In this document: one piece after another, positions 55,256-63,395 of the stretch
Position numbering within the stretch: position 1 is the first letter of the stretch
Layout of the letters: each line of letters opens with the position of its first letter
NCBI GenBank assembly: GCA_038523925.1
Contig: JBCBIY010000005.1
Span: 1-64,000, forward strand
Origin: JBCBWG01 sp038523925
GTDB taxonomy: Bacteria; Pseudomonadota; Alphaproteobacteria; Rhizobiales; Hyphomicrobiaceae
DNA: 64,000 bases
Reading direction: 5' to 3'
Translations under genes and position numbers: made by a program
Notes under the pieces: model-generated
What the model saw: only the letters and a program-made list of their open reading frames with translations
Databases searched by the model: none
Told to the model about the DNA's origin: nothing

Positions 55256-56695
55256 ATGGCGCAACCGTACACCGAACCCTGCGCCAAACAGGTCATCGCG
55301 GCCGGTCCTCATGCCCCAAGCGCCGTTCTGCCGGAAGCGCAGCGGCGCTGGGTTCTGGCGGCCTGCGTGCTCGCATCGTCAATGGCGTTCATCGACGGAT
55401 CGGCGCTCACTGTTGCGCTCCCCGCGCTAAAGTCCGACTTCGGCGCTGATCTCGCGGCCGTCCAATGGGTGATCAACGGCTATGCGCTGGCGCTCGCCGC
55501 CCTGACGCTGATCGGCGGTGCGCTTGCTGATCAGTACGGCAAGGCGCGCATGCTGCAGCTTGGCGCAGCGTTGTTCGGCGCCTCCTCAGTGGCGTGCGCC
55601 ATCGCGCCGACGGTGGAATGGCTGATTGCCGCGCGCGTCCTGCAGGGCGTCTCGGCAGCCCTACTGGTGCCGGCCAGTCTTGCGCTCATTGGTGCATCCT
55701 ATCCGCAGTCTGAGCGCAATCGCGCCATCGGCGTCTGGGCGGCTGCTTCTGCGCTGACGACCGCGGGCGGACCGGTCATCGGCGGCTGGCTCACCGAGGT
55801 GTTCGGATGGGAGGGTGTGTTCTGGATCAACCCACCGCTCGCAGCCGCGGTCATCATCATCCTAAGCAGGCTTGCGGCGCAGTGTGTCCGCGAGGTGCGA
55901 CGCTTCGATGTTGTTGGAGCAGCGCTGATCGCCTCTGCACTGTTCGCTCTCGCATGGGGGCTGAGCGCGATCGGGCCGGGCGAAGGCGAGGCGGCGGCGT
56001 CAGCGCTCAGCGTCTCGATGAATGCGGAGGTGTTTCTGTGGTTGGCGGCCAGCCTCGCCGGGCTTGTCGCCTTCGTTCTTTGGGAGCAACAGACCGCGGC
56101 CCCCATGGTCCCAATGCGCCTCTTCGCACGCCGCGACTTTGCAGGACTCAACGCGGTGACGCTTGGTGTTTATGGCGCACTCTCCGTGATGTTCTTTCTT
56201 GTGCCTTTCGAGCTCGTGGAGCGGCGCGGGCTGTCTGCCGCGATGGCCGGCGCCTCGCTCCTGCCGTTCACGCTTGGCGTGGGTTTGCTGTCGCGCGTTT
56301 TTGGCGGCATCGCGGACACGATCGGCGCGAAGGCGATGATTGTTGCCGGATCACTCGGCGCAGCATTTGCCTTCGCCCTCTTCGCCGCTCTTGCCACGCA
56401 GTCGTTGATCGTCGGCATCCTCGTGCCAATGGCCGTGCTTGGCGTGTCCTTCGCGGTCATCGTCGCCCCACTAACCGCCGCGGTCATGTCGAGTGCGTCG
56501 GAGGCAGAGGAGGGTCTTGCGTCGGGCATCAACAACACGGCAAGCCGTATCGCGCAGATGATCGGCGTCGCAGCCGCTGCTGGCATCGGGAGCGTCACAG
56601 GCGGCTACACGCTCGGCATGTGGCTCGCAGCGGCGTTGGCGCTGGTTGCCGCTGGCATCGCGCTGACGATCGGCACGCCGCGGCAGTCGGCGTAG
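55256..56695 (+). CDS. MFS multidrug exporter, DHA2 (EmrB/QacA) type
   Basis: A 479-residue transporter with 14 predicted helices. The N-terminal signatures are DGSALTVALPALKSDFGADL (helix 1 to loop), LADQYGKARMLQLG (motif A) and ALTTAGGPVIGGWLTEVFGW (motif C of antiporters). Drug/H+ antiport or export of a metabolite is likely; the substrate is unknown. It begins 18 bp after the M42 peptidase and could be co-transcribed with the NAGGN genes, though there is no known link. Confidence 0.9.
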   Translation: MAQPYTEPCAKQVIAAGPHAPSAVLPEAQRRWVLAACVLASSMAFIDGSALTVALPALKSDFGADLAAVQWVINGYALALAALTLIGGALADQYGKARMLQLGAALFGASSVACAIAPTVEWLIAARVLQGVSAALLVPASLALIGASYPQSERNRAIGVWAAASALTTAGGPVIGGWLTEVFGWEGVFWINPPLAAAVIIILSRLAAQCVREVRRFDVVGAALIASALFALAWGLSAIGPGEGEAAASALSVSMNAEVFLWLAASLAGLVAFVLWEQQTAAPMVPMRLFARRDFAGLNAVTLGVYGALSVMFFLVPFELVERRGLSAAMAGASLLPFTLGVGLLSRVFGGIADTIGAKAMIVAGSLGAAFAFALFAALATQSLIVGILVPMAVLGVSFAVIVAPLTAAVMSSASEAEEGLASGINNTASRIAQMIGVAAAAGIGSVTGGYTLGMWLAAALALVAAGIALTIGTPRQSA

Positions 56696-56771
56696 GCGGC
56701 CTGCTGCGTCTTCGCGGCGGCACCGCCTGATCAATCGGGCCGAGTGGCCTTCCTCCGTCGCCTCTGATATG

Positions 56772-56795
56772 CATAATTTCCGGAAATTATGCAGC
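56772..56795. promoter_or_regulatory. Perfect 24-bp palindrome upstream of tupB
   Basis: The half-site TGCATAATTTCC is followed directly by its reverse complement, giving a perfect, uninterrupted 24-bp dyad ending 18 bp before the tupB ATG. An AT-rich dyad in a GC-rich genome at a metal-oxyanion transporter suggests an operator for a dimeric regulator, perhaps one responding to tungstate or molybdate. It differs from the classical ModE box. Confidence 0.7.
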
Positions 56796-56813
56796 ATTGT
56801 GCAATCTAAAGCT

Positions 56814-57521
56814 ATGCAAGACATCTCTTCGGCCTTTGAGCTGGCGCTCTCGATGGTGCTGGGTGGCGATGCGGATCTGGTTGAGATCGTCGCGCTGTCG
56901 CTGCGCGTCAGCCTCTCAGCACTGCTCATCGCGGTCGTCATCGGACTCGCCGTTAGCGCGACGCTGGCCGTAACGCGGTTTCCCGGCCGTGGCGCGATCC
57001 TCGTGCTTTTAAATGCGCTCATGGGGCTGCCGCCGGTTGTCGTCGGCCTGATCGTCTACCTGCATTTGTCGCGCGCGGGCCCGCTCGGGTTCCTCGGCCT
57101 GCTCTACACGCCGACCGCGATGATTATCGCGCAGGCGATCCTGATCACGCCGATCATTGCTGCACTGTCGCGTCAGATCCTTGAGGACCTGCACGATGAG
57201 TACGCCGAGCAATTCCGTTCTTGGTCGCTTTCGTGGCGCGCGAAGGTCGGCGCCCTCCTTTGGGATGGACGGTACGCGCTGATCACCGTCGGGCTCGCGG
57301 GCTTCGGGCGCGCGATTGCCGAAGTCGGCGCGGTGATGATCGTCGGCGGCAACATTGATCACCTAACGCGCGTCATGACGACCGCGATTGCGCTCGAGAC
57401 CTCAAAGGGCGATCTCGCGCTCGCACTCGCACTTGGCATTGTCCTGCTGCTTTTGGCGCTGGTCATCAATGGGCTCGCGATGACTTTGCGCATGACCGCC
57501 GGGCGGCTTGCCTATGCTTAA
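56814..57521 (+). CDS. tupB: Tungstate ABC transporter permease
   Basis: A 235-residue permease with five or six helices. The ABC-loop is EQFRSWSLSWRAKVGALLW followed by GFGRAIAEVGAVMIVGGNIDHLTRVMTTAIALET, which is the TupB/ModB signature (GRAIAEVG). The start at 56814 is preferred over an ATG at 56769, which would put the palindrome inside the reading frame. It overlaps tupC by 8 bp. The gene is first in the unit, whereas tupA is usually first. Confidence 0.92.
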   Translation: MQDISSAFELALSMVLGGDADLVEIVALSLRVSLSALLIAVVIGLAVSATLAVTRFPGRGAILVLLNALMGLPPVVVGLIVYLHLSRAGPLGFLGLLYTPTAMIIAQAILITPIIAALSRQILEDLHDEYAEQFRSWSLSWRAKVGALLWDGRYALITVGLAGFGRAIAEVGAVMIVGGNIDHLTRVMTTAIALETSKGDLALALALGIVLLLLALVINGLAMTLRMTAGRLAYA

Positions 57522-58260
57522 GCGCGTGGCAGACCTGGCAACTGACGCCGTCCCTGGCCGTGTTGCGATCACCGCGCGCGCCCTCACGTACCTCCAAGGC
57601 GACAGGACCTTGTTGGGGCCGGTTGATCTTGATCTCCAAGGCGCCGGTCGCGTCTTGATCCTCGGGCCCAACGGCGCCGGCAAAAGCCTGCTGCTCCGGC
57701 TGATGCACGGGCTCATTGCGCCAACGTCGGGCACAGTTTCGTGCGCCACGCCCTCCGCGAACGGGCCGGGCCGCGCGACGCAAGCCATGGTGTTCCAGAG
57801 GCCGGTGCTGCTGCGCCGATCTGTGGCGGCCAACGTCGACTTTGTCCTGAAGCAAGGAGGCCGTCGCCGTTCTGCGGAGCGAGACGCGCTGCTCGCGCGC
57901 GTCGGCCTCGACGGGTTTCAGCGCCAGCCCGCGCGCAAGCTCTCCGGCGGCGAACAGCAGCGGCTTGCGATTGCCCGCGCGCTCGCCGTCGCACCCGATG
58001 TCCTGTTCCTCGACGAGCCGACGGCGAACCTCGACCCGGCCGCGACCGCGCAGATCGAAACGATCGTCCGCGATGTTTCGGAGGCAGGCACCAAGATCGT
58101 GTTTATCACGCACGATATCGGCCAGGCCCGCCGGCTCGCTGACGAGGTCCTCATTATGGCCGGCGGACGGATTGCCGAACACGGGCCGGCGTCGCAGGTG
58201 CTGGGGGCGCCGCAAACCGACGCCGCGCGCGCCTTTCTCGATGGTCGCCTGGTCTTTTGA
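57514..58260 (+). CDS. tupC: Tungstate ABC transporter ATP-binding protein
   Basis: A 248-residue ATPase. Walker A is GPNGAGKS, the signature LSGGEQQRLAIARAL, Walker B VLFLDEPTANLDP, and the switch His in VFITHDIG. It is preceded by VRNVDF-like sequence only weakly; the N-terminal 20 residues (LKRVADLATDAVPGR) are extra. It overlaps tupB by 8 bp and lies 39 bp before tupA. Confidence 0.92.
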   Translation: MLKRVADLATDAVPGRVAITARALTYLQGDRTLLGPVDLDLQGAGRVLILGPNGAGKSLLLRLMHGLIAPTSGTVSCATPSANGPGRATQAMVFQRPVLLRRSVAANVDFVLKQGGRRRSAERDALLARVGLDGFQRQPARKLSGGEQQRLAIARALAVAPDVLFLDEPTANLDPAATAQIETIVRDVSEAGTKIVFITHDIGQARRLADEVLIMAGGRIAEHGPASQVLGAPQTDAARAFLDGRLVF

Positions 58261-58299
58261 CGCTTGCCGATTGACCTTCAACCAAGACGGAGACGCCTG

Positions 58300-59136
58300 A
58301 TGTCACGCACACTCCGACTGGCAGCCATGGCACTGATGACTGCGGCAACTGGGATGGCAGCCGCGCCAGCCAGCGCCCAAGACACTGCGATCATTGTGCA
58401 GTCCACCACGTCGACGAAGAACGCAGGCCTCTACGACCATTTGCTGCCGTTGATCCGGAAGGCGACGGGTGTGCAGGTCAACGTCGTCGCGGTCGGAACA
58501 GGCCAGGCGATCCGCAACGCGCGCAACTGCGACGGCGATGTGCTGCTGGTCCACGCGAAGGCTGCGGAAGAGACGTTCGTCGCCGATGGCTTCGGGGTCC
58601 GGCGGAATGACCTGATGTACAACGACTTCGTCATCGTCGGGCCGAAGGCCGATCCGGTGGGCATTAGGGCCATGACCGATGCACCGGCGGCGCTTGCGAA
58701 GATTTCCGAAGCCAAAGCGCCGTTCGCATCGCGCGGTGACGACAGCGGCACTCACAAGAAAGAGATGTCGCTTTGGGCGGCCGCAGGTGCGGACCCTTCG
58801 GGCGCGTCGGGCACGTGGTATCGCGAGACCGGCTCCGGTATGGGCGCGACCCTGAACGTCGGCCGCGGCATGGGCGCTTACGTGATGACCGATCGGGCGA
58901 CGTGGCTTGCGTTCAAGAACAAGGGCGACTTCGAGATCCTGGTCGAGGGCGACGACGACCTCTTCAATCAGTACGGCGTGATCCGCGTCGCCGAAGACAA
59001 GTGTCCGTCAGTCAAGACCAAGCCGGCGCAGGCCGTTATCGATTGGCTGGTGTCGGAGGCAGGTCAGGCGGCGATCGCTGCTTTCAAGCTGGACGGCAAG
59101 CAACTCTTCTTCCCGAATGCCAAGGCTCAGAGTTGA
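58300..59136 (+). CDS. tupA: Tungstate-binding periplasmic protein TupA
   Basis: A 278-residue oxyanion-binding protein with a signal peptide (cleavage after ASA, residue 26). The TupA signature TTSTKNAGLYDHLLP lies at the N terminus of the mature protein, and FASRGDDSGTHKKEMSLW follows the hinge. These contact tungstate in characterised TupA proteins, which prefer tungstate over molybdate. The organism may therefore use a tungsten enzyme such as a formate dehydrogenase, not seen here. Its stop is 3 bp from the stop of the enolase-superfamily gene. Confidence 0.93.
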   Translation: MSRTLRLAAMALMTAATGMAAAPASAQDTAIIVQSTTSTKNAGLYDHLLPLIRKATGVQVNVVAVGTGQAIRNARNCDGDVLLVHAKAAEETFVADGFGVRRNDLMYNDFVIVGPKADPVGIRAMTDAPAALAKISEAKAPFASRGDDSGTHKKEMSLWAAAGADPSGASGTWYRETGSGMGATLNVGRGMGAYVMTDRATWLAFKNKGDFEILVEGDDDLFNQYGVIRVAEDKCPSVKTKPAQAVIDWLVSEAGQAAIAAFKLDGKQLFFPNAKAQS

Positions 59137-59139
59137 GGC

Positions 59140-60291
59140 TCATCCGGACGAGGCGTCCCGCGCGTGCCACCGCTCAAGATAGCCCTCGGTCGGCGTCACG
59201 CCGTGGCCTGGCGTGTCCGCGTCAATGCGAATGCAGCCGTCATGGACATGGGTCTCAAGCGGCCAAAGTTCGGACCGGAGCGGGTTGTCGGTGACGTCGA
59301 CTTCCATGAAGGCTGCGTCTTCTGCTACCGCCAGCGCGGCCGTCGCAGCTGAGCCGACCGCGCCGCAGAGGCAGTGTGGCGCGAAGTGCGTCCCGGCGGA
59401 CCGCGCATTTGCGACCGACCGCCAGCCGGTGAGCCCGCCCCACTTGATCGGGTCCGGCTGCAGCACGGCTACGCCGGCCGCTTCGGTTGCCTTAAAGGCT
59501 GCAGCACCGCGGAGGTTCTCTCCGGCCGCAATCGGGATCGGTGACGCCGCGCAGACCGCCTTCCAATCATCGCCCGACGCCAGCGCGCTGATCGGTTCTT
59601 CCAGCCATGTCAGATCGTAGTCCGCGAGCCACGCGAGGTTTGCAATCGCGTCGTCACGCGACCAGGCTTGGTTCGCATCGACCATCACCGCCGCATTCGG
59701 TCCGACGTGCCCGCGCAAACGGTCAAGCGCGCGGCGATCCGCATCGGCACCGAACCCGACCTTCAGCTTGAAGGCCGTCCAGCCGGCATCGCAAAGCGGC
59801 GGCACAAGCCGGTCCAACGTGCCCGCGGTCACGCCGCTCGCGTAGGCCCGCACGCGCGATTGCGAAGCGCCGCCGATGTAACGCCACAGCGGCACGCCGA
59901 CCCGCCGCGCAAGTGCGTCCTGCACCGCGATCTCAAGCCCGCCGATTGCCTGCGCAAATGGCCCTGGTTCGGCACACTGGATCGCCAGCACCTCGGTCGC
60001 GTCGGTCAACGTCTGCCAGAACTCGGCGGCGGTCTCGAAACCGCGGGCCGTAGCGTGCGGCGACAGGCAGTCCGTCACAATGCGCGCCCGGTGCGCCGCG
60101 CCAAACGCGGGCCAGTTCGCAAAGATCTCGCCCCAACCCGTCGTGCCGCAATCGAGTGTCGCCGAGACCAGCAAGCCCGGGCGTTCCGTCATCGCCCCAA
60201 ACGCGTTACGCCGCGGCGTCGCGAGCGGCGCCGCAAGCCGGTGCACATCAATGCGCACGACCCTGAACGGGCGGTCTGCCTCAACGCTCAT
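59140..60291 (-). CDS. Enolase-superfamily enzyme, mandelate racemase subgroup (dehydratase/cycloisomerase-like)
   Basis: A 383-residue member. The Lys-x-Lys motif is FKLKVGF; metal ligands are in VMVDANQAW (Asp), TWLEEPI (Glu) and IPIAAGENL (Glu); the His-Asp dyad lies in VLQPDPIKWGGLT and HFAPHCLCGAVGSAATAAL. Other marks are the PLWRYIGGASQSRVRAYASG segment. These features fit an acid-sugar dehydratase or a cycloisomerase more than a dipeptide epimerase. It overlaps the Crp-like regulator gene by 4 bp, so the two are co-translated, and the regulator is upstream. Confidence 0.85.
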   Translation of the reverse strand: MSVEADRPFRVVRIDVHRLAAPLATPRRNAFGAMTERPGLLVSATLDCGTTGWGEIFANWPAFGAAHRARIVTDCLSPHATARGFETAAEFWQTLTDATEVLAIQCAEPGPFAQAIGGLEIAVQDALARRVGVPLWRYIGGASQSRVRAYASGVTAGTLDRLVPPLCDAGWTAFKLKVGFGADADRRALDRLRGHVGPNAAVMVDANQAWSRDDAIANLAWLADYDLTWLEEPISALASGDDWKAVCAASPIPIAAGENLRGAAAFKATEAAGVAVLQPDPIKWGGLTGWRSVANARSAGTHFAPHCLCGAVGSAATAALAVAEDAAFMEVDVTDNPLRSELWPLETHVHDGCIRIDADTPGHGVTPTEGYLERWHARDASSG

Positions 60292-60848
60292 GCCCGGCGC
60301 CCCACACCGCGCCGCGCGAGCTCTCGGTAAAGCGCTTCCGGCGTCACACCCAGTTCCGCGGCGAGGTCGCGCCATCGGCCGCGCTCCGGGAGCGCTGACG
60401 GCTGCGACAGCAACAGCCAAGCGTCGAGCCGCGCGCGTACGGTTTTGAGCGTCATCAGCTCCGCGCGCGTGCGCGCCGCCTGCACCTGTGACGCCAGAAA
60501 GGCAGCCCAGCGCGCGGCGAGCGCGGCATCGCCCTCGAGCCACCGGCGCACCGATCTTCGCGGCACGGCATGAACGGCGCAGTCGGTCAGCGCAACGCCG
60601 TCACAGTGGTATGCGGCCGCGTAGAGCGAGGCTTCGGCGACCACGGCAGGGCCCGTGTGGCGATGCAGAATGAGCGGTTCGCCACCGGTGCCATCGCGCG
60701 AGAGCCCGACATCGCCCTCGGCGAGAAAAAAGATGCGGCTGACGGACTGGCCCCTCCGGAACAGGCTTGCGCCTGCGCGATAGCGCGCTGGCCGATGGCC
60801 GGCTGCGGCCGCGCGCTGCATAAAGTGATCGAACATGATCGCGATCAT
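60288..60848 (-). CDS. Crp/Fnr family transcriptional regulator lacking the cAMP-binding Arg
   Basis: A 186-residue protein with an N-terminal cNMP-type beta-roll (YRAGASLFRRGQSVSRIFFLAEG) and a C-terminal winged helix (RWRDLAAELGVTPEALYRELARRG). The phosphate-binding cassette region reads PAVVAEASLYAAAYHCDGVALTD: the Arg-Ser-Ala of true cAMP receptors is replaced by His-Cys-Asp, so cAMP binding is unlikely. No Fnr Cys ligands are seen. The start is uncertain (60848 or 60836). It overlaps and precedes the enolase-superfamily gene, which it may control, and is 56 bp from the divergent Spy-like gene. Confidence 0.8.
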   Translation of the reverse strand: MIAIMFDHFMQRAAAAGHRPARYRAGASLFRRGQSVSRIFFLAEGDVGLSRDGTGGEPLILHRHTGPAVVAEASLYAAAYHCDGVALTDCAVHAVPRRSVRRWLEGDAALAARWAAFLASQVQAARTRAELMTLKTVRARLDAWLLLSQPSALPERGRWRDLAAELGVTPEALYRELARRGVGRRA

Positions 60849-60904
60849 GTCCGCTACACCGCCAATCTGACAAGCCTCCCCCACACCTTTTGCCGGAGCC
60901 CAGA

Positions 60905-61525
60905 ATGCCGTCACGTCCAATCCAAGCCGGAGCCCCGGCGCTGACCCTTGCCGTCGTCGCAATCGCAATCGTCGCTGCCGCGCCCTCTAAAGCGCAGCAT
61001 AAGGGCCACGCTCAGCCTTACGCCGGCCAGCAGACGCGCGCGATCAAAAGCCTCTCCGCGGGCGACGTCAAAGCGTTGCAGCGCGGCGCCGGATGGGGCT
61101 TTGCAAAAGCCGCGGAGCTAAACGGTGTCCCAGGTCCGCTGCACGTCCTTGAGCTCGCTGACAAACTCTCGCTGACGCCCGGCCAGCGCGACCGCGTTCA
61201 AGCGGTGTTCCAGAAAGTGAACGCAGCGGCCAAAAAACTGGGCACGGCGTTCATAGCCGCGGAGCGTGCGCTCGATCGCTTCTTTCAAGAGCAGCGGACT
61301 GCGGCAGCGGAGTTGGAGCGGCTGGTTGCGACGTCGGCGCGGTTGCGTGGTGAACTGCGCGGGGTGCATCTGGCAGCGCATCTCGAGACGCTGCCGATTC
61401 TGACGGGCGATCAACGCGCCCGCTACAGTTCGCTGCGCGGTTACGGATCCGATCCCTGCGCGGCCGTCCCTGACGGCCACGACGCGGCGATGTGGCGAAA
61501 GCACAATGGCTGCAACGACGGCTGA
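60905..61525 (+). CDS. Periplasmic Spy/CpxP-like protein
   Basis: A 206-residue exported protein. The signal peptide ends after SKA (residue 30). The mature protein is helical with the LTxxQ-type repeats of this family: KLSLTPGQRDRVQAVFQ at about residues 94-110 and PILTGDQRARYSSLRGY near 167-183. It has two Cys near the C terminus (SDPCAAV and HNGCNDG). Family members act as periplasmic chaperones or heavy-metal resistance factors. The stop touches that of the multicopper oxidase gene, convergent. Confidence 0.75.
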   Translation: MPSRPIQAGAPALTLAVVAIAIVAAAPSKAQHKGHAQPYAGQQTRAIKSLSAGDVKALQRGAGWGFAKAAELNGVPGPLHVLELADKLSLTPGQRDRVQAVFQKVNAAAKKLGTAFIAAERALDRFFQEQRTAAAELERLVATSARLRGELRGVHLAAHLETLPILTGDQRARYSSLRGYGSDPCAAVPDGHDAAMWRKHNGCNDG

Positions 61526-62947
61526 TCAGCTCGTCACTTCAAACCACGTCCCCATACCGCCCTCGTGATGCTCCAGCATATGACAATGCAGCATCCACTT
61601 CCCCGGATTGTCGGCAACAAACGCAACCGTCTTCTTCTGCTGCCGGAACAGCATGATCGTGTCGCGCCACCAGGGTTCTGAGGCCGCGTCACCCACTTCT
61701 TTGAAGTGGTGTCCGTGGACGTGCATGGCGTGCGGCCACATCGAGTTGTTCTGGAACGTCAGCCTCACCGTTTGCCCGCGCTTCACGGCGAACAGCGGCG
61801 TCTTTGGCATCCCTGCTTGGCCTGCAAGCGCCCAGACATACCCCATCTCGCGGACCAGCTCGCGCATGCTCATGTAGTCGCCATTGATGCTGGCGCCGCG
61901 CATCCGGCCCATTGCGCCACCGTCCATGGGGATCGCGACGTCAACCGCGTTTGCGAGATCGAGCCGCTCGTCAATCGGATTGGCCTTGAGCGCGATCGGC
62001 GCGTCGGACGGCGCCTCCCGCAGCGGCGCGTCTTTGCTGTAGGCGAGGCTGCCAACGGTGACGACGTCGCGCGCGAGCACCATTTGGATGTCAGCGCGCG
62101 TGCCGGGTGCGGACATGGCATCGACAATGACGTCTGCGCGTTGGCCGGGTCCAAGCAGCACGAGCCCGTCCGTCGCCGGACGCGGCGTCACGGGCTGTCC
62201 ATCGACCGCGATGATTGTCGGCTTATGGTCTGCGATGCGAACGGCAAAGACGTTTGCGTTTGCGACATTTATGAGTCGCAGGCGGAGGCGCGCGCCTGAC
62301 CGGGTCGGGATCGCGTGCGCTGTCGTGCCGTTCAGTGTGAAAGTATTGCCAAGCCGGCCGCCATGGGCGCGATCGTGGATCGCGCCGAAGCTCGCGCCAT
62401 GGACCTGGCCATCGGCATCCAGGCGCCAGTCGTCGAACATCAGCACATGATCGGCATCGACCGCGATCGGCTCGCGCTCTTCGATCACCAATGCACCGTA
62501 GAGCCCGCGCGCGACCTGCTCTGACGACATTTTGTGCGGGTGAAACCAGAACGTGCCGGCGTCAGGGCAGCGGAAGCGATAGTCGAACGTCTCGCCCGTC
62601 GCGACCGGCTTTTGCGTCAGGCCGGGCACACCGTCCATCGCGTTGGCAATTCGGATCCCGTGCCAGTGCACCGTCGACGCGTGGGGAATGTCGTTGCGAA
62701 ATCGGACGCGGAGGTCGTCGCCCTGGCGCACGCGCAGGACCGGTCCCGGCACGATGCCGCCGTAGCCCCAGACGGCTGTTTTCTGTCCGGCGATCAGCTC
62801 GGCTTCGCCCGCTTTCGCTGCGAGGTCGGCCGGCGCGCCGGCCCATAATTCACGCGGGAGTGCGAGGCTGCCGGTTAGCGCCGCTGCGCCGCCAACGACG
62901 GTTCGCCGGCTCATCATGATCGTGGAGGCTGTGTGTGCGTCTGTCAT
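61526..62947 (-). CDS. Multicopper oxidase, exported by the Tat pathway
   Basis: A 473-residue three-domain copper oxidase, probably oxidising Cu(I) in the periplasm. A twin-arginine signal (SRRTVVGG, Arg14-Arg15) precedes a hydrophobic core. Copper ligands are all visible: HWHG (His94, His96), FHPH (His136, His138), PHAMHVHGHHF near the C terminus and HCHMLEHHEGGM with the type 1 Cys and Met. There is no long Met-rich insert, unlike CueO. The gene overlaps the CueR gene by 4 bp (ATGA) and is transcribed behind it. Confidence 0.92.
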   Translation of the reverse strand: MTDAHTASTIMMSRRTVVGGAAALTGSLALPRELWAGAPADLAAKAGEAELIAGQKTAVWGYGGIVPGPVLRVRQGDDLRVRFRNDIPHASTVHWHGIRIANAMDGVPGLTQKPVATGETFDYRFRCPDAGTFWFHPHKMSSEQVARGLYGALVIEEREPIAVDADHVLMFDDWRLDADGQVHGASFGAIHDRAHGGRLGNTFTLNGTTAHAIPTRSGARLRLRLINVANANVFAVRIADHKPTIIAVDGQPVTPRPATDGLVLLGPGQRADVIVDAMSAPGTRADIQMVLARDVVTVGSLAYSKDAPLREAPSDAPIALKANPIDERLDLANAVDVAIPMDGGAMGRMRGASINGDYMSMRELVREMGYVWALAGQAGMPKTPLFAVKRGQTVRLTFQNNSMWPHAMHVHGHHFKEVGDAASEPWWRDTIMLFRQQKKTVAFVADNPGKWMLHCHMLEHHEGGMGTWFEVTS

Positions 62948-63363
62948 GGTCGTTTCGTCGTCCTGTCGTCGCCTGCTGCGGCGTTGGCGAGATCGTCGAT
63001 GATCGGGCAGTCCGGACGGTTGTCGCCGCGGCAGTTATCGACGAGGTGGCGCAGTGTGGTTGCCATACCCTCAAGCGTGCGCATCTTGAGCTCGATGTCT
63101 TCGAGATGTTGACGGGCGACGCGCTTGACGTCGGCGCTTGCCCGCGCCCGGTCGGTGTAAAGGTCAAGCAGCTTTCGGCAGCTTTCGATGCCGAAGCCAA
63201 GATCGCGGGCGCGGTGAATGAAGGCCAGCCGGTGGACATCCGCATCCGAATAATCGCGATAGCCGTTCATGCGCCGCGCCGGCACAACCAGCGCGATGTC
63301 TTCGTAATAACGGATTGTCTTGGCCGGCAGACCTGACCGTTCTGCCGCTTCGCCGATGTTCAT
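62944..63363 (-). CDS. cueR: MerR-family copper-responsive regulator (CueR/HmrR type)
   Basis: A 139-residue regulator. The N-terminal MerR helix-turn-helix is MNIGEAAERSGLPAKTIRYY, then the wing with RMNGYRDYSDADVHRLAFIH; the coiled-coil dimer helix follows. The metal loop has two Cys, Cys111 and Cys119 (CRGDNRPDCP), spaced as the Cu(I) ligands Cys112 and Cys120 of Escherichia coli CueR. It should activate promoters with a 19-bp spacer when Cu(I) binds. A GTG two codons upstream is an alternative start. It begins the unit with the multicopper oxidase or follows the glutaredoxin-MauE gene by 32 bp. Confidence 0.92.
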   Translation of the reverse strand: MNIGEAAERSGLPAKTIRYYEDIALVVPARRMNGYRDYSDADVHRLAFIHRARDLGFGIESCRKLLDLYTDRARASADVKRVARQHLEDIELKMRTLEGMATTLRHLVDNCRGDNRPDCPIIDDLANAAAGDDRTTKRP

Positions 63364-63395
63364 CAGCACGCTCTCTCACTCGCAACGGGCACAGG

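Noticed and set aside
56769..56813. Upstream ATG extending tupB by 15 residues
   Set aside because: It would place the perfect palindrome inside the coding region and adds a segment unlike TupB N termini.
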